From Thermoplasmata archaeon (lineage in GTDB: Archaea > Thermoplasmatota > Thermoplasmata > UBA184): DNA of 7,706 nt. The notes under the pieces are model-generated. The model was not told where the DNA came from. It ran no database searches and saw nothing but the letters and a program-made list of their open reading frames with translations. The stretch covers positions 1-7,706 of the forward strand of contig DAHVAA010000070.1 in the NCBI GenBank assembly GCA_027314845.1, written 5' to 3'. Each line of letters starts with the position of its first letter. Within the stretch, counting starts at the first letter, position 1. The translations under genes and the position numbers were made by a program. Below are positions 1 through 5,784 of this stretch, piece after piece.

Positions 1-44
1 CGAGATGGAGGCGCGGAGGACGGTAGAGGCAGAGAGACCTGAAG

Positions 45-362
45 ATGGGAAACGACGAATTCGACGAGATCCTGTCCGCGCTCGACCGAGAGACGGCGCG
101 CATCCGCGTGCGCGCCGAGCCCCGCCGCTACAACAAGCCCGCGACCGTCATCTCCGGCTTCCCGGCGGGAGTCGACCTGGCCGACATCACCCGCCAGTTG
201 AAGAACCGGCTCGCGACCGGCGGTTCGGTGGTCGAGGGAGAGGTCTACCTCCAGGGGGACCACCGGGCCCGCATCCGCGAGGAACTCGGTAAGCTCGGCT
301 TCGACCCGGAGACGATCGAGGTCTCGGACGCCGCCCTACCGAAGCGGGGGCGTCGCGGCTAA
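45..362 (+). CDS. Translation initiation factor aIF1 (SUI1 family)
   Basis: A 105-residue SUI1-domain protein, the usual size for archaeal aIF1. In archaea and eukaryotes this factor binds the small ribosomal subunit near the P site and enforces correct start-codon selection. The SUI1 core covers about residues 17-94. Family hallmarks are the basic strand around RRYNKPATVISGF (27-39), the segment LKNRLATGGSV (52-62) and LQGDHR (69-74), followed by the final helix and strand LGFDPETIEV (84-93). The ATG at 45 is chosen because the upstream in-frame sequence adds nothing recognisable and the N-terminal helix starts as in homologues. The last residues (KRGRRG) are a short basic tail. The family call is secure. 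Whether it is the main aIF1 or a YciH-like second copy cannot be told from one window. Confidence 0.93.
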   Translation: MGNDEFDEILSALDRETARIRVRAEPRRYNKPATVISGFPAGVDLADITRQLKNRLATGGSVVEGEVYLQGDHRARIREELGKLGFDPETIEVSDAALPKRGRRG

Positions 363-379
363 GCTGCCCAGGTGCGCCG

Positions 380-404
380 CCCGGGAGGGGTTCCCGCCTC
401 CGGG
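380..404 (+). terminator. GC-rich hairpin after aIF1, possible terminator
   Basis: Arms at 380-388 (CCCGGGAGG) and 397-404 (CCTCCGGG) pair with a single bulged G and an 8-nt loop. The short AT-rich stretch TAATTT follows at 405-410. The hairpin sits 18 nt past the aIF1 stop. Archaeal terminators depend mainly on T-runs, and the run here is short, so the terminator role is tentative. Confidence 0.3.
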
Positions 405-465
405 TAATTTGCACACCTCAAAGAACGTATCTTCCCCCGACGCTCGGTCCCCGTGGTAGAACCCC

Positions 466-1320
466 ATGGCATCCTATGCCCACCCTGAGGTGCTGGTCGA
501 GAACGACTGGCTCGAGGCCCACCTTTCCGACCCCAAGGTCCGGATCGCCGAGGTCGACTACGACCCGGCGGCGAACTACGAGATGGGCCACCTGCCGGGG
601 GCGGTCCTATTCGACTGGCGAAAAGACATCAACGACCCGGTGAGCCGGGACATCCTGAGCGCGGAAGCGCTGACGGCCCTCTTCCAGCGCGCCGGGGTCG
701 ATGACGACACGACGCTGGTCCTCTACGGCGACTTCAACAACTGGTTCGCCGCGTTCGCCCACTGGGTGTTCAGCTACTACGGGGCGAAGCATCTGAAGCT
801 ACTCAACGGGGGCCGCAAGAAGTGGATCTCCGAGGACCGGCCTCTGACGCGGGAGGTCCCGAAGCTCGATCCGGGCCACTTCATCGCCCGCGCCGCGGAC
901 CCGAAGCTCCGTGTCTACCTCGATGACGTGCGGGCCGCCCTCCCGGCCGTGAAGGCGGGCCATCTCCACCTCGTGGACGTCCGAGGCCCGAAAGAGTTCA
1001 CGGGTGAGGTGACCGCTCCCCCCGAATATCCGACCGAACACGCGCAGCGGGGGGGGCACATCCCCGGTGCCAAGAACGTTCCGTGGGCCCAGGCAGTGCG
1101 TGACGATGGGACGTTCAAGTCGCGGGAGGAGCTCGAGGAGATCTACCGACGCCAAGGTATCCTGCCCGATGCGCCGGTCTTTACCTACTGCCGGATCGGC
1201 GAGCGCTCGAGCCACACGTGGTTCGTGCTCAAGTTCCTGCTCGGCTACCCCGACGTGCGCAACTACGACGGGTCGTGGACCGAATGGGGGAACCTCGTCC
1301 GGACCCCGATCGAAAGGTAG
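466..1320 (+). CDS. Thiosulfate/3-mercaptopyruvate sulfurtransferase (tandem rhodanese)
   Basis: A 284-residue, two-domain rhodanese of standard length. These cytoplasmic enzymes take sulfane sulfur from thiosulfate or mercaptopyruvate onto a Cys as persulfide and pass it to cyanide, thioredoxin or sulfur-carrier proteins. The N-terminal domain (about 1-130) carries GHLPGA (41-46), LVLYGDFNNWFAAF (85-98) and GGRKKW (115-120). Asp89 occupies the position of the inactive-domain loop, as is normal for tandem rhodaneses. The C-terminal domain (about 150-284) has DVR (171-173), GGHIPGAKNVPW (196-207), the active loop CRIGERSSHTW with catalytic Cys242, and YDGSWTEWG (267-275). The CRIGER-type loop resembles thiosulfate sulfurtransferases (SseA/CysA group in actinobacteria) more than the CGTGVTA loop of mercaptopyruvate enzymes. 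The ATG at 466 opens the typical YAHPEVLV N-terminus. The gene converges on a TusA-like fusion gene, a plausible sulfur acceptor, although acceptor identity is inference. Confidence 0.95.
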   Translation: MASYAHPEVLVENDWLEAHLSDPKVRIAEVDYDPAANYEMGHLPGAVLFDWRKDINDPVSRDILSAEALTALFQRAGVDDDTTLVLYGDFNNWFAAFAHWVFSYYGAKHLKLLNGGRKKWISEDRPLTREVPKLDPGHFIARAADPKLRVYLDDVRAALPAVKAGHLHLVDVRGPKEFTGEVTAPPEYPTEHAQRGGHIPGAKNVPWAQAVRDDGTFKSREELEEIYRRQGILPDAPVFTYCRIGERSSHTWFVLKFLLGYPDVRNYDGSWTEWGNLVRTPIER

Positions 1321-1332
1321 CGACCCCCAACG

Positions 1333-1348
1333 CGGAGCCCCCGCTCCG
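1333..1348. terminator. Perfect hairpin between two convergent stop codons
   Basis: CGGAGC (1333-1338), a CCCC loop (1339-1342) and GCTCCG (1343-1348) form a perfect 6-bp stem. It exactly fills the gap between the rhodanese stop (1318-1320) and the stop of the opposing gene (1349-1351). This placement suggests a shared bidirectional transcription end. There is no T-run, so the role is inferred from position. Confidence 0.4.
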
Positions 1349-2047
1349 TCAGGGGCCGCGACGTCGCCGCGGGCGTGGGTGGGCCTCTTTGCGCACTAGG
1401 AACTGGTGGACCCCCGCCTCGGCACGGTGAGCGAGGACCGTGTGGCCGGTCTCGTCCGACCAGCGGACCATCTCGATCGGGCTCGTCGGGTCGTCCGTCA
1501 CGACCAGGACCGCCTCGCCGGCCCCCCGTCGCGCGAGCTCCTCGTTGAGGTTGGTGAGGATCGCGGAGCACTCGCGCCCGACCTCGAGCAGTTCGATTTC
1601 CGGGAGCATGGGCCAGCATCGGATCCGCTGGAGGCGGATCCGCTCCCGCAGCCGGTCCACGACCGCGGCGGCGGGGAGGAGGAGCTTCGCGGGATCCTCC
1701 GCGCGTTCCGGCCGCACTTCGGCGACCCAGCCTTCCGAATAGGGATCATCGTTCAGGAGGCGCGGCCTCGTCAGCACGGCCGGATTGCGCGCCACGACGG
1801 TCCCGTCGACCGGAAGCCGGACCGCGCCCGTGTACCGCAGGCTCTCCACGGTCGCCACGGACCGGTGGCGGGCGAGCAAGCCCTCCACCGGGCGGAAGGT
1901 GAGTCGGTCGAAACGGCCGGCGAAGGCAGTGAGCGGACCGAGGAGTCCGAGCCGCGCGGTGTCGCCGGACGGCCGGGGCGCCCACCAGACATCGCTCTCG
2001 AGGTCGTAGAGTCGGTCTTCTGGGAGCCAGCAGCCCTCGATCTCCAC
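1349..2047 (-). CDS. GcvH-like domain fused to TusA-like sulfur-carrier domain
   Basis: A 232-residue protein with two recognisable domains. Residues 1-113 read as glycine cleavage H protein: start VEIEGCWLPEDRLYD, then DVWW (19-22), the ES motif with PVDG (79-82), and NDDPYSEGWVAEVRP (99-113), the conserved H-protein C-terminus. H protein normally carries lipoate on Lys in ESVKA. Here the ungapped match is ESLRYTGAVRLPVDG (68-82), so Arg71 replaces the Lys and lipoylation at that site is not possible. Residues about 150-220 match TusA without gaps: Cys160 aligns with the TusA sulfur-carrier Cys, and VTDDP (183-187), ETGH (199-202) and FLVRK (216-220) follow. The CPxP motif is CSAI here. Residues 221-232 form an Arg-rich tail. 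The GTG at 2047 is chosen because the H-protein homology begins there; there is no Shine-Dalgarno sequence, so the mRNA may be leaderless or short-leadered. A role in sulfur or persulfide trafficking is inferred, and a structural or inactive paralogue is the alternative. Confidence 0.8.
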   Translation of the reverse strand: MEIEGCWLPEDRLYDLESDVWWAPRPSGDTARLGLLGPLTAFAGRFDRLTFRPVEGLLARHRSVATVESLRYTGAVRLPVDGTVVARNPAVLTRPRLLNDDPYSEGWVAEVRPERAEDPAKLLLPAAAVVDRLRERIRLQRIRCWPMLPEIELLEVGRECSAILTNLNEELARRGAGEAVLVVTDDPTSPIEMVRWSDETGHTVLAHRAEAGVHQFLVRKEAHPRPRRRRGP

Positions 2048-2093
2048 GATGCGGAGAGACGTCGGGGAGTTCTTACCGTCTCGGGGACGACAA

Positions 2094-2101
2094 CCTTTAG
2101 G
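2094..2101. promoter_or_regulatory. Weak TATA-like element in the 79-bp divergent gap
   Basis: CCTTTAGG (reverse strand CCTAAAGG) is the most AT-rich spot in the gap between the GcvH/TusA-like gene and the small Cys/His protein gene. Its centre is about 30 nt before the ATG at 2127, right for a nearly leaderless transcript of that gene. It lies about 50 nt before the GTG at 2047, which would give a leader of about 22 nt on the other strand. The match to the archaeal TATA consensus is poor. Confidence 0.25.
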
Positions 2102-2126
2102 TCGGGGGCTCTTCCTCGCCGCGGCG

Positions 2127-2324
2127 ATGGTAGCCCGCCCTAGTACTCCGACCCCCACTACGGGGGCGTTCCGGGCTCGCTGCCGGTGCGGACATCTCCC
2201 GACCCACCACATGGTCGTGGTCCCGATCGGGCCGACCGGGAGCTTCCGGCTGGAGCCCACCGGCCCGTGCGCCCTCTGTGGGGAGGCCGCCTGCCATCGA
2301 TTCGCTCCCGGAGCGCCCTCGTAG
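2127..2324 (+). CDS. Small Cys/His-rich putative zinc-binding protein
   Basis: A 65-residue reading frame not assigned to any named family. After a Pro/Thr-rich start (1-12) it has CRCGH (19-23), with further His at 27 and 28, then a hydrophobic strand MVVVPIG (29-35). A second cluster, CALCGEAACH, holds Cys48, Cys51, Cys56 and His57. The C-x-C-x-H and C-x2-C arrangement on either side of a beta-type segment looks like a compact zinc-ribbon or treble-clef-like fold. The ATG at 2127 is preferred over the in-frame ATG at 2049, because the upstream residues are low-complexity and would overlap the divergent promoter region. No ribosome-binding site is visible; a weak TATA-like box about 30 nt upstream fits a leaderless mRNA. 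It ends 27 nt before the convergent AHSA1-like gene. The clustered Cys/His argue that it is real, but function is unknown. Confidence 0.6.
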   Translation: MVARPSTPTPTTGAFRARCRCGHLPTHHMVVVPIGPTGSFRLEPTGPCALCGEAACHRFAPGAPS

Positions 2325-2351
2325 GGGCCCCCTCGGCGCCGCCCGGGCTCG

Positions 2352-2879
2352 CTAACCGTACGCGCTTCGGATGAGATAGTCCTTGAGCCGTTGAAGCCGC
2401 TCTTCCCAGAAGTGGAAGTGCCAGGAGCGCGCCGCTCCCCACGCTTCCCCCGAGCCCCAGCCGGCATGCTCGAGCGTGATCTCCACGCCTTCGGGGGACT
2501 CCTGGAGCCGGATGTATACGTGGCTACCCTCCCCCGGGCGATTCATCAGGGCCGCGAGCTCGGGCGGCGCGACCCAGGTGAATCCTAGGTCGACGTCCGC
2601 GGTCCGCTGTAGGATCGTACCGGCGCTCTCGAACGCCTCGGGTTCCGTGAACGACAGGCGGAAATCGCCGCCGACGTCCGTACCGACCCGTGCTTCGGCG
2701 CAGAGCCATCCCTTCAGCTGCTCCGGGTTGGTCAAGGCCCCGTAGATCATCGGGATCGGAAGGGGGACCGTGACCTGGATGAGGATCGGGTCCAGCGCTT
2801 CTTCGACCACGGGCCCGGCCGGCCTTCCGGCCCTAAAGAGTTTGCTGGCAGGCGGCTTGGCCTGAGCTCGCTTCATCAT
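2352..2879 (-). CDS. SRPBCC-superfamily protein, AHSA1/CalC type
   Basis: A 175-residue protein with an AHSA1-like START/Bet-v-1 fold at about residues 33-172. The pattern is typical: strand ILIQVTVPLPIPMIYGALTNPEQLKGWL (32-59), where the helix-grip begins; GTDVGGDFRLSF (67-78), the first hairpin; GTILQ (87-91); GVEITLEHAGWG (131-142); and a long C-terminal helix SWHFHFWEERLQRLKDYL (152-169). Members form a hydrophobic cavity and range from Hsp90 co-chaperone-like to polyketide- or toxin-binding proteins, so the ligand cannot be named. The first 30 residues are basic and probably disordered. The start is the first of two adjacent ATGs (2879 and 2876); reverse-strand GGAGG at 2890-2886 lies 6 nt upstream, one of the few clear ribosome-binding sites here. 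A TATA box lies about 100 nt upstream. Confidence 0.87.
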   Translation of the reverse strand: MMKRAQAKPPASKLFRAGRPAGPVVEEALDPILIQVTVPLPIPMIYGALTNPEQLKGWLCAEARVGTDVGGDFRLSFTEPEAFESAGTILQRTADVDLGFTWVAPPELAALMNRPGEGSHVYIRLQESPEGVEITLEHAGWGSGEAWGAARSWHFHFWEERLQRLKDYLIRSAYG

Positions 2880-2980
2880 CAGCCCCCTCCGGCCGGCAAG
2901 GCCTCTCGCGTCGGTCGGGCCGACGAACCTCGGGTGCGGGTCTCGACCGTTCGTACCGTTCCATGCCCTTCGTGCCTGGA

Positions 2981-2987
2981 TTATAAG
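2981..2987 (-). promoter_or_regulatory. TATA box, probably for the SRPBCC gene
   Basis: The plus strand reads TTATAAG and the reverse strand CTTATAA, close to the archaeal TATA consensus and standing out in GC-rich surroundings. Firing leftward, it would start transcription near 2957 and leave a leader of about 75-80 nt before the ATG at 2879. The core TTATAA is self-complementary, so rightward use toward the DinB-like gene is possible but would need a leader over 200 nt. Confidence 0.5.
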
Positions 2988-3213
2988 CGGGGGACCGTTG
3001 CTACTCCCCATGCGGTGGGAAAGGCTCCCCGATTCGCTCCCAGGACGTTGGGAATGGAGACTCGCGGGACGAGTCGGTGGCCGGGGCGAGGCCAAAGACG
3101 GATCGCCTACGGCCCGGCCGAGCCCGACCCTACTCGAACCCGTTGAAGCGGAGTTCGTGGCCGCTCTCGTACCGGGTTGTCCCAGGATCGTCGTTCCGGG
3201 CGCTCGCCGCGTC

Positions 3214-3220
3214 GGGGGTG
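3214..3220 (+). promoter_or_regulatory. Ribosome-binding site deciding the DinB-like start
   Basis: GGGGGTG differs by one base from GGAGGTG, the Shine-Dalgarno consensus, and ends 7 nt before the GTG at 3228. It supports that GTG over the in-frame upstream TTG at 3177. Confidence 0.45.
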
Positions 3221-3227
3221 GGTCGAC

Positions 3228-3758
3228 GTGAGCGAGCTCGACACCCTGCGCACCTTCTATCGGCTCCATTCCCGGGTCCGACGGAACTACCTCGAAGCGA
3301 TCTTGGCACTCCCGCCGGGAGAGCGCACGAAGGATCGGGGCGCCTCGTACCCTTCACTGGAGGCGATCTACGTGCACGTCCTCGACGGACAGGTCTTCTG
3401 GTTCGAGCTCGTGCCCCAAGACCGGATCGAGGACGCCGCGCGACGAGAGCGAGCGGGTCGCCCGACCGACCCCGCGGCGCTTCGGTCGATGACCGATGAG
3501 GCCGACCGCCGCATCGAGGCGTTCCTGGGTCCGCTCGCCCCCGAGGATCTGGCGCGCGAGATCATCTGCCATTTTCCCGGGCCGACCGGTCCGACGGAGG
3601 TGCGTTTCCTCGTCGGCGACATCCTCTGGCATATGGTGGAGGAAGAGTTCCAGCACCGGGGAGAGCTGAACGCCCTGCTCTGGCAGATGGACGTTGCGCC
3701 GCCGATCGCGTCCTTCTCGGTATGGAACGACGCGAAGGTCCCGGGGATGTATCGGTGA
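3228..3758 (+). CDS. DinB-like four-helix metal-binding protein
   Basis: A 176-residue protein of the DinB/YfiT-like superfamily: four-helix bundles with a metal site, many acting as thiol-dependent transferases (bacillithiol or mycothiol S-transferases, maleylpyruvate isomerase) and many uncharacterised. Helix 1 is about 2-27. Helix 2 holds the first ligand, SLEAIYVHVLDGQVFWF (43-59), with His50. The last long helix has DILWHMVEEEFQHRGEL (131-147), with His135 and His143 as the remaining ligands. Glu139 stands where many family members have another His. The hydrophobic C-terminus LLWQMDVAPP is common in the family. The start is set at GTG 3228, backed by a ribosome-binding site; starting at TTG 3177 would add only Arg/Gly/Ser-rich sequence. 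The stop is 55 nt from the end of the convergent aldolase gene. Substrate is unknown. Confidence 0.87.
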   Translation: MSELDTLRTFYRLHSRVRRNYLEAILALPPGERTKDRGASYPSLEAIYVHVLDGQVFWFELVPQDRIEDAARRERAGRPTDPAALRSMTDEADRRIEAFLGPLAPEDLAREIICHFPGPTGPTEVRFLVGDILWHMVEEEFQHRGELNALLWQMDVAPPIASFSVWNDAKVPGMYR

Positions 3759-3765
3759 GCAAGCG

Positions 3766-3804
3766 GTCCGGGTCCCACCGCCGGCGGTCCGGGGAGACCC
3801 GGGC
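3766..3804. terminator. Nested GC-rich hairpin between convergent genes
   Basis: CCGGGTC (3768-3774) pairs perfectly with GACCCGG (3796-3802), extended outward by a G-U and a G-C pair. It encloses a perfect 12-bp palindrome ACCGCCGGCGGT (3777-3788). The structure fills most of the 55-nt gap between the DinB-like and aldolase stop codons, as expected of a two-way transcription end. No T-run is present. Confidence 0.4.
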
Positions 3805-3813
3805 GAGGTTCGT

Positions 3814-4563
3814 TCAGAACGCCAGGTAGTGCCGCGCGCCCTGGAGAAGGAACCGCACGTCCGAGGCAAGCGATATAAACCGAAACCCTAGGTCGACGGC
3901 GGCTTTCTTTTCCTCGGGATCGACGATCAGGGTGCCGGGGATCTTGCCGTGCCGCTCGCACGCTTCGACGACCCGGCGCATCGCGTCCCGCAGTTTCGGG
4001 TTCTTTCGGTCGTCGAGCAGTCCGAGGTTGAGGGTGAGATCCTGGGGCCCCACGAACAACAGGTCGAGACCGTCCACGGCGGCGAGGACGTCGAGGTGCT
4101 CAAGGGCCTCTCGGGTCTCGATCTGGATCCCGACGAGGGTCTCGGTGTTCGCCTCGCGAAGGTAGCTCGCGAGCGTCGTTCCGTACCGGGAGGAGGCTGC
4201 CGCCGCGGCGCCTCGCACCCCCTGCGGCGGATACTTCGAGAACGCCACCACCGCCTTCGCCTGGGGCTCCGAACTGACGAGCGGTGCCAGGACCCCATAG
4301 GCTCCGGCGTCGAGCGCCTGCTTGATCAGGTACTGGTCCACGTCCCCTACCCGGACGAGCGGGGTCGGGCCTCGCTCGGAGAGGACGGCGACCATCGATG
4401 CCAGCGTCTCGGGATTGACCTGCGAGTGCTCGGTGTCGATCATGAACCAGTCGAAGCCGAGGTCGCGGAGGGCGTCGAGGGCGACGGTCGATGAGGCCGA
4501 GACCCACGTGCCGAAGGAGGTCGACTTCGAACCGAGCAGGCGGGACTTGAGAGGGTTCTTCAC
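3814..4563 (-). CDS. HpcH/HpaI-family class II aldolase
   Basis: A 249-residue TIM-barrel enzyme of the HpcH/HpaI aldolase/citrate lyase family, which cleaves 4-hydroxy-2-oxo acids such as 4-hydroxy-2-oxoheptanedioate or 2-keto-3-deoxy-sugar acids to pyruvate and an aldehyde using a divalent metal. The residues expected from E. coli HpcH are present: Asp43 and His46 in FMIDTEH (40-46), Arg71 in PLVRVGD (68-74), the metal ligand Glu149 in GIQIETREAL (145-154), and the second metal ligand Asp175 in FVGPQDLTLNLG (170-181). GVRGAAAAASSRYG (115-128) is the family Gly-rich loop. The GTG at 4563 matches the usual NPLK start of the family; sequence upstream of it is Arg/Ser-rich and unlike any domain. 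No strong ribosome-binding site is seen. The gene follows the M29-like gene by 91 nt on the same strand. The fold and catalytic class are secure; the natural substrate is not. Confidence 0.93.
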   Translation of the reverse strand: MKNPLKSRLLGSKSTSFGTWVSASSTVALDALRDLGFDWFMIDTEHSQVNPETLASMVAVLSERGPTPLVRVGDVDQYLIKQALDAGAYGVLAPLVSSEPQAKAVVAFSKYPPQGVRGAAAAASSRYGTTLASYLREANTETLVGIQIETREALEHLDVLAAVDGLDLLFVGPQDLTLNLGLLDDRKNPKLRDAMRRVVEACERHGKIPGTLIVDPEEKKAAVDLGFRFISLASDVRFLLQGARHYLAF

Positions 4564-4597
4564 GGAGTTCCCCGAGCGGCGAGGAATGTCGAAGAGG

Positions 4598-4606
4598 AAT
4601 AGGTTT
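4598..4606 (-). promoter_or_regulatory. Possible TATA element for the aldolase gene
   Basis: The reverse strand reads AAACCTATT, centred about 39 nt before the GTG at 4563. This would leave a leader of roughly 12 nt. It is the only AT-rich patch in the 91-nt gap, and the consensus match is modest. Confidence 0.25.
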
Positions 4607-4654
4607 CGGGAGGGCGATCGACGGCCCCGCGGGCCCCGTCCCGAGCCCGTCGGC

Positions 4655-5761
4655 TCAGACCCACCGCCCGGAACGAAGGAAGGGACGGCCGTCCACGAGC
4701 AGGGTGGCTCCCCGAAGGAGGGCATGGGACCGGAACTTGCCCCGCGTTCGGCCCCCGAACTCCTCGTTGTGCCCGAGGTAGAGGCTGACCACTCCGTCCT
4801 CTTGGTCCTCCGCGAGCGGTAACTCTCGGATCTTTGGGTTCAGTCCGACGGAGAGGATCGCCAGGCGTCGGCGCTCTGGCCCTCCCTGACGGAACTGCCG
4901 CTCGAAGAGGGCGAGCCCGCGACGGGCCGTGTACCGGGAGAGCCGACCCCCGCTAAACTCCCACTCCAGTCCCTCGATCGTGCCTCGCCGGTGCCGCGAG
5001 GGTCGGTTAGCCCGGAACCTTCCCGAGGCGCCCAGCCCATCCAGCGCCACGGTCACAACCCCCGCGGGCAACACCGTCCAGACCCAGCCCACGGCGAGTT
5101 CCGCGGGGCCTAGCGTGCCGTCCTGAACGATCGGGCGGTACCCCGAGAGGTTCAGTTCGATCTCTGTTCCGTTCGGGTGGGCGATCGAGACCCGACCTCG
5201 GGAGGTTAACGCGCGGACGAGCCGCGCGCTCCTCGCGCGCAGGGCGGAGGCCGGAACGAGCGAAGCCTCGACGGCCTCGCTTCGCCAGGCCGGGAGCTCG
5301 ACGCCGTAGCTCCGGGCCGCGGTCTCGGTCGCGTCCGCGGCGAGAAGATACACGGAGGGCACCCGCAGCCGTTGGAGCTCGCGGTTCCACTCCTCCGAGC
5401 GCTGGTCGAGCTGACGGCGATTCGCTCGAGGGAGGAGTTGACTTCGAACGGCGTCCTCCGGCCCGGGAAGGTAGACATAGCCGTCGCATCCCCCCAGCGC
5501 GGCGAGGTCGACCCGACTGATGGAGTTGGGATTACCCGTACGCGAGAGACGCTGCGACGCGAAAAAAGCCCCGTCCGGCTGAAGAAGGAGGCTGGGACGG
5601 ACACCGGCCCGGCGGGCTTCGAGCCAGAGCATCTCCGCGAGAGGGACCCCATGGGACCAGGACTCGATGAGGATGCTCTGGCCCGGGCGAAGGGCGAGCG
5701 CCCGACGAATGCCCGCGAACAGCTTCCGGGCGGCGGCGCCGTTCGGCCAGTCGCTCCGCAC
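4655..5761 (-). CDS. Peptidase M29-like protein, probably non-catalytic at the classical metal site
   Basis: A 368-residue protein with the layout of the M29 (thermophilic aminopeptidase, AmpS/AmpT) family. It has an N-terminal Rossmann-like part (about 10-180, LRPGQSILIESWSHGVPLAE) and a C-terminal part with HPNGTEIELNLSGYRP (195-210), LPAG (231-234), GLNPKIRE (306-313), LYLGHNEEFGG (327-337) and VDGRP (356-360). Length is normal for the family. In active members, metals are held by Glu after LPAG, Glu in a GE-x-GIGTNP motif, His in GTVHIALG, and His/Asp in an HWD motif. Here these read LPAGVV, LAILSVGLNP, GVVSLYLG and SHALLRG, so most ligands look lost. It may therefore be a pseudo-enzyme or have a different activity. 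The GTG at 5761 is set by homology and by a TATA element 26 nt upstream, which implies a leaderless mRNA. It lies 77 nt after the RHH gene on the same strand. Confidence 0.75.
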   Translation of the reverse strand: MRSDWPNGAAARKLFAGIRRALALRPGQSILIESWSHGVPLAEMLWLEARRAGVRPSLLLQPDGAFFASQRLSRTGNPNSISRVDLAALGGCDGYVYLPGPEDAVRSQLLPRANRRQLDQRSEEWNRELQRLRVPSVYLLAADATETAARSYGVELPAWRSEAVEASLVPASALRARSARLVRALTSRGRVSIAHPNGTEIELNLSGYRPIVQDGTLGPAELAVGWVWTVLPAGVVTVALDGLGASGRFRANRPSRHRRGTIEGLEWEFSGGRLSRYTARRGLALFERQFRQGGPERRRLAILSVGLNPKIRELPLAEDQEDGVVSLYLGHNEEFGGRTRGKFRSHALLRGATLLVDGRPFLRSGRWV

Positions 5762-5784
5762 GGGAAATCGACCCGACCTTCCGG

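Larger units (their letters stand above)
2880..3227. other. 348-nt non-coding gap between divergent genes
   Basis: This is the longest gene-free stretch in the window, separating the SRPBCC gene (leftward) from the DinB-like gene (rightward). Six-frame reading shows only shadow frames without domain-like character. The only clear element is a TATA-like sequence at 2981-2987. I see no tRNA, repeat array or obvious structured RNA, although a small untranslated RNA cannot be excluded by eye. Confidence 0.6.

Noticed and set aside
1..42. An open frame ending in TGA at 40-42 just before the aIF1 start, possibly the tail of an upstream gene
   Set aside because: Only 13 codons of low-complexity Gly/Arg/Glu sequence are visible, too few to support a gene.
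1620..1642. Perfect 9-bp inverted repeat CGGATCCGC / GCGGATCCG with a 5-nt loop
   Set aside because: It lies inside the coding sequence of the GcvH/TusA fusion and is explained by the repeated residues IRLQRIR, so a regulatory role has no support.
1406..2143. Long plus-strand frame opposite the GcvH/TusA gene
   Set aside because: Composition is shadow-like (Arg, Gly, Pro, Ala, Glu) with no motif, and the minus strand carries clear domain homology.
2048..2467. Upstream in-frame extension of the GcvH/TusA gene by 140 residues to an ATG at 2467
   Set aside because: The extension has no domain character and runs through the small Cys/His gene and into the SRPBCC gene. H-protein homology starts at the GTG at 2047.
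2880..3227. Possible small gene or structured RNA in the long gap
   Set aside because: No frame has domain-like composition and no extended stem pattern stands out beyond what high GC gives.
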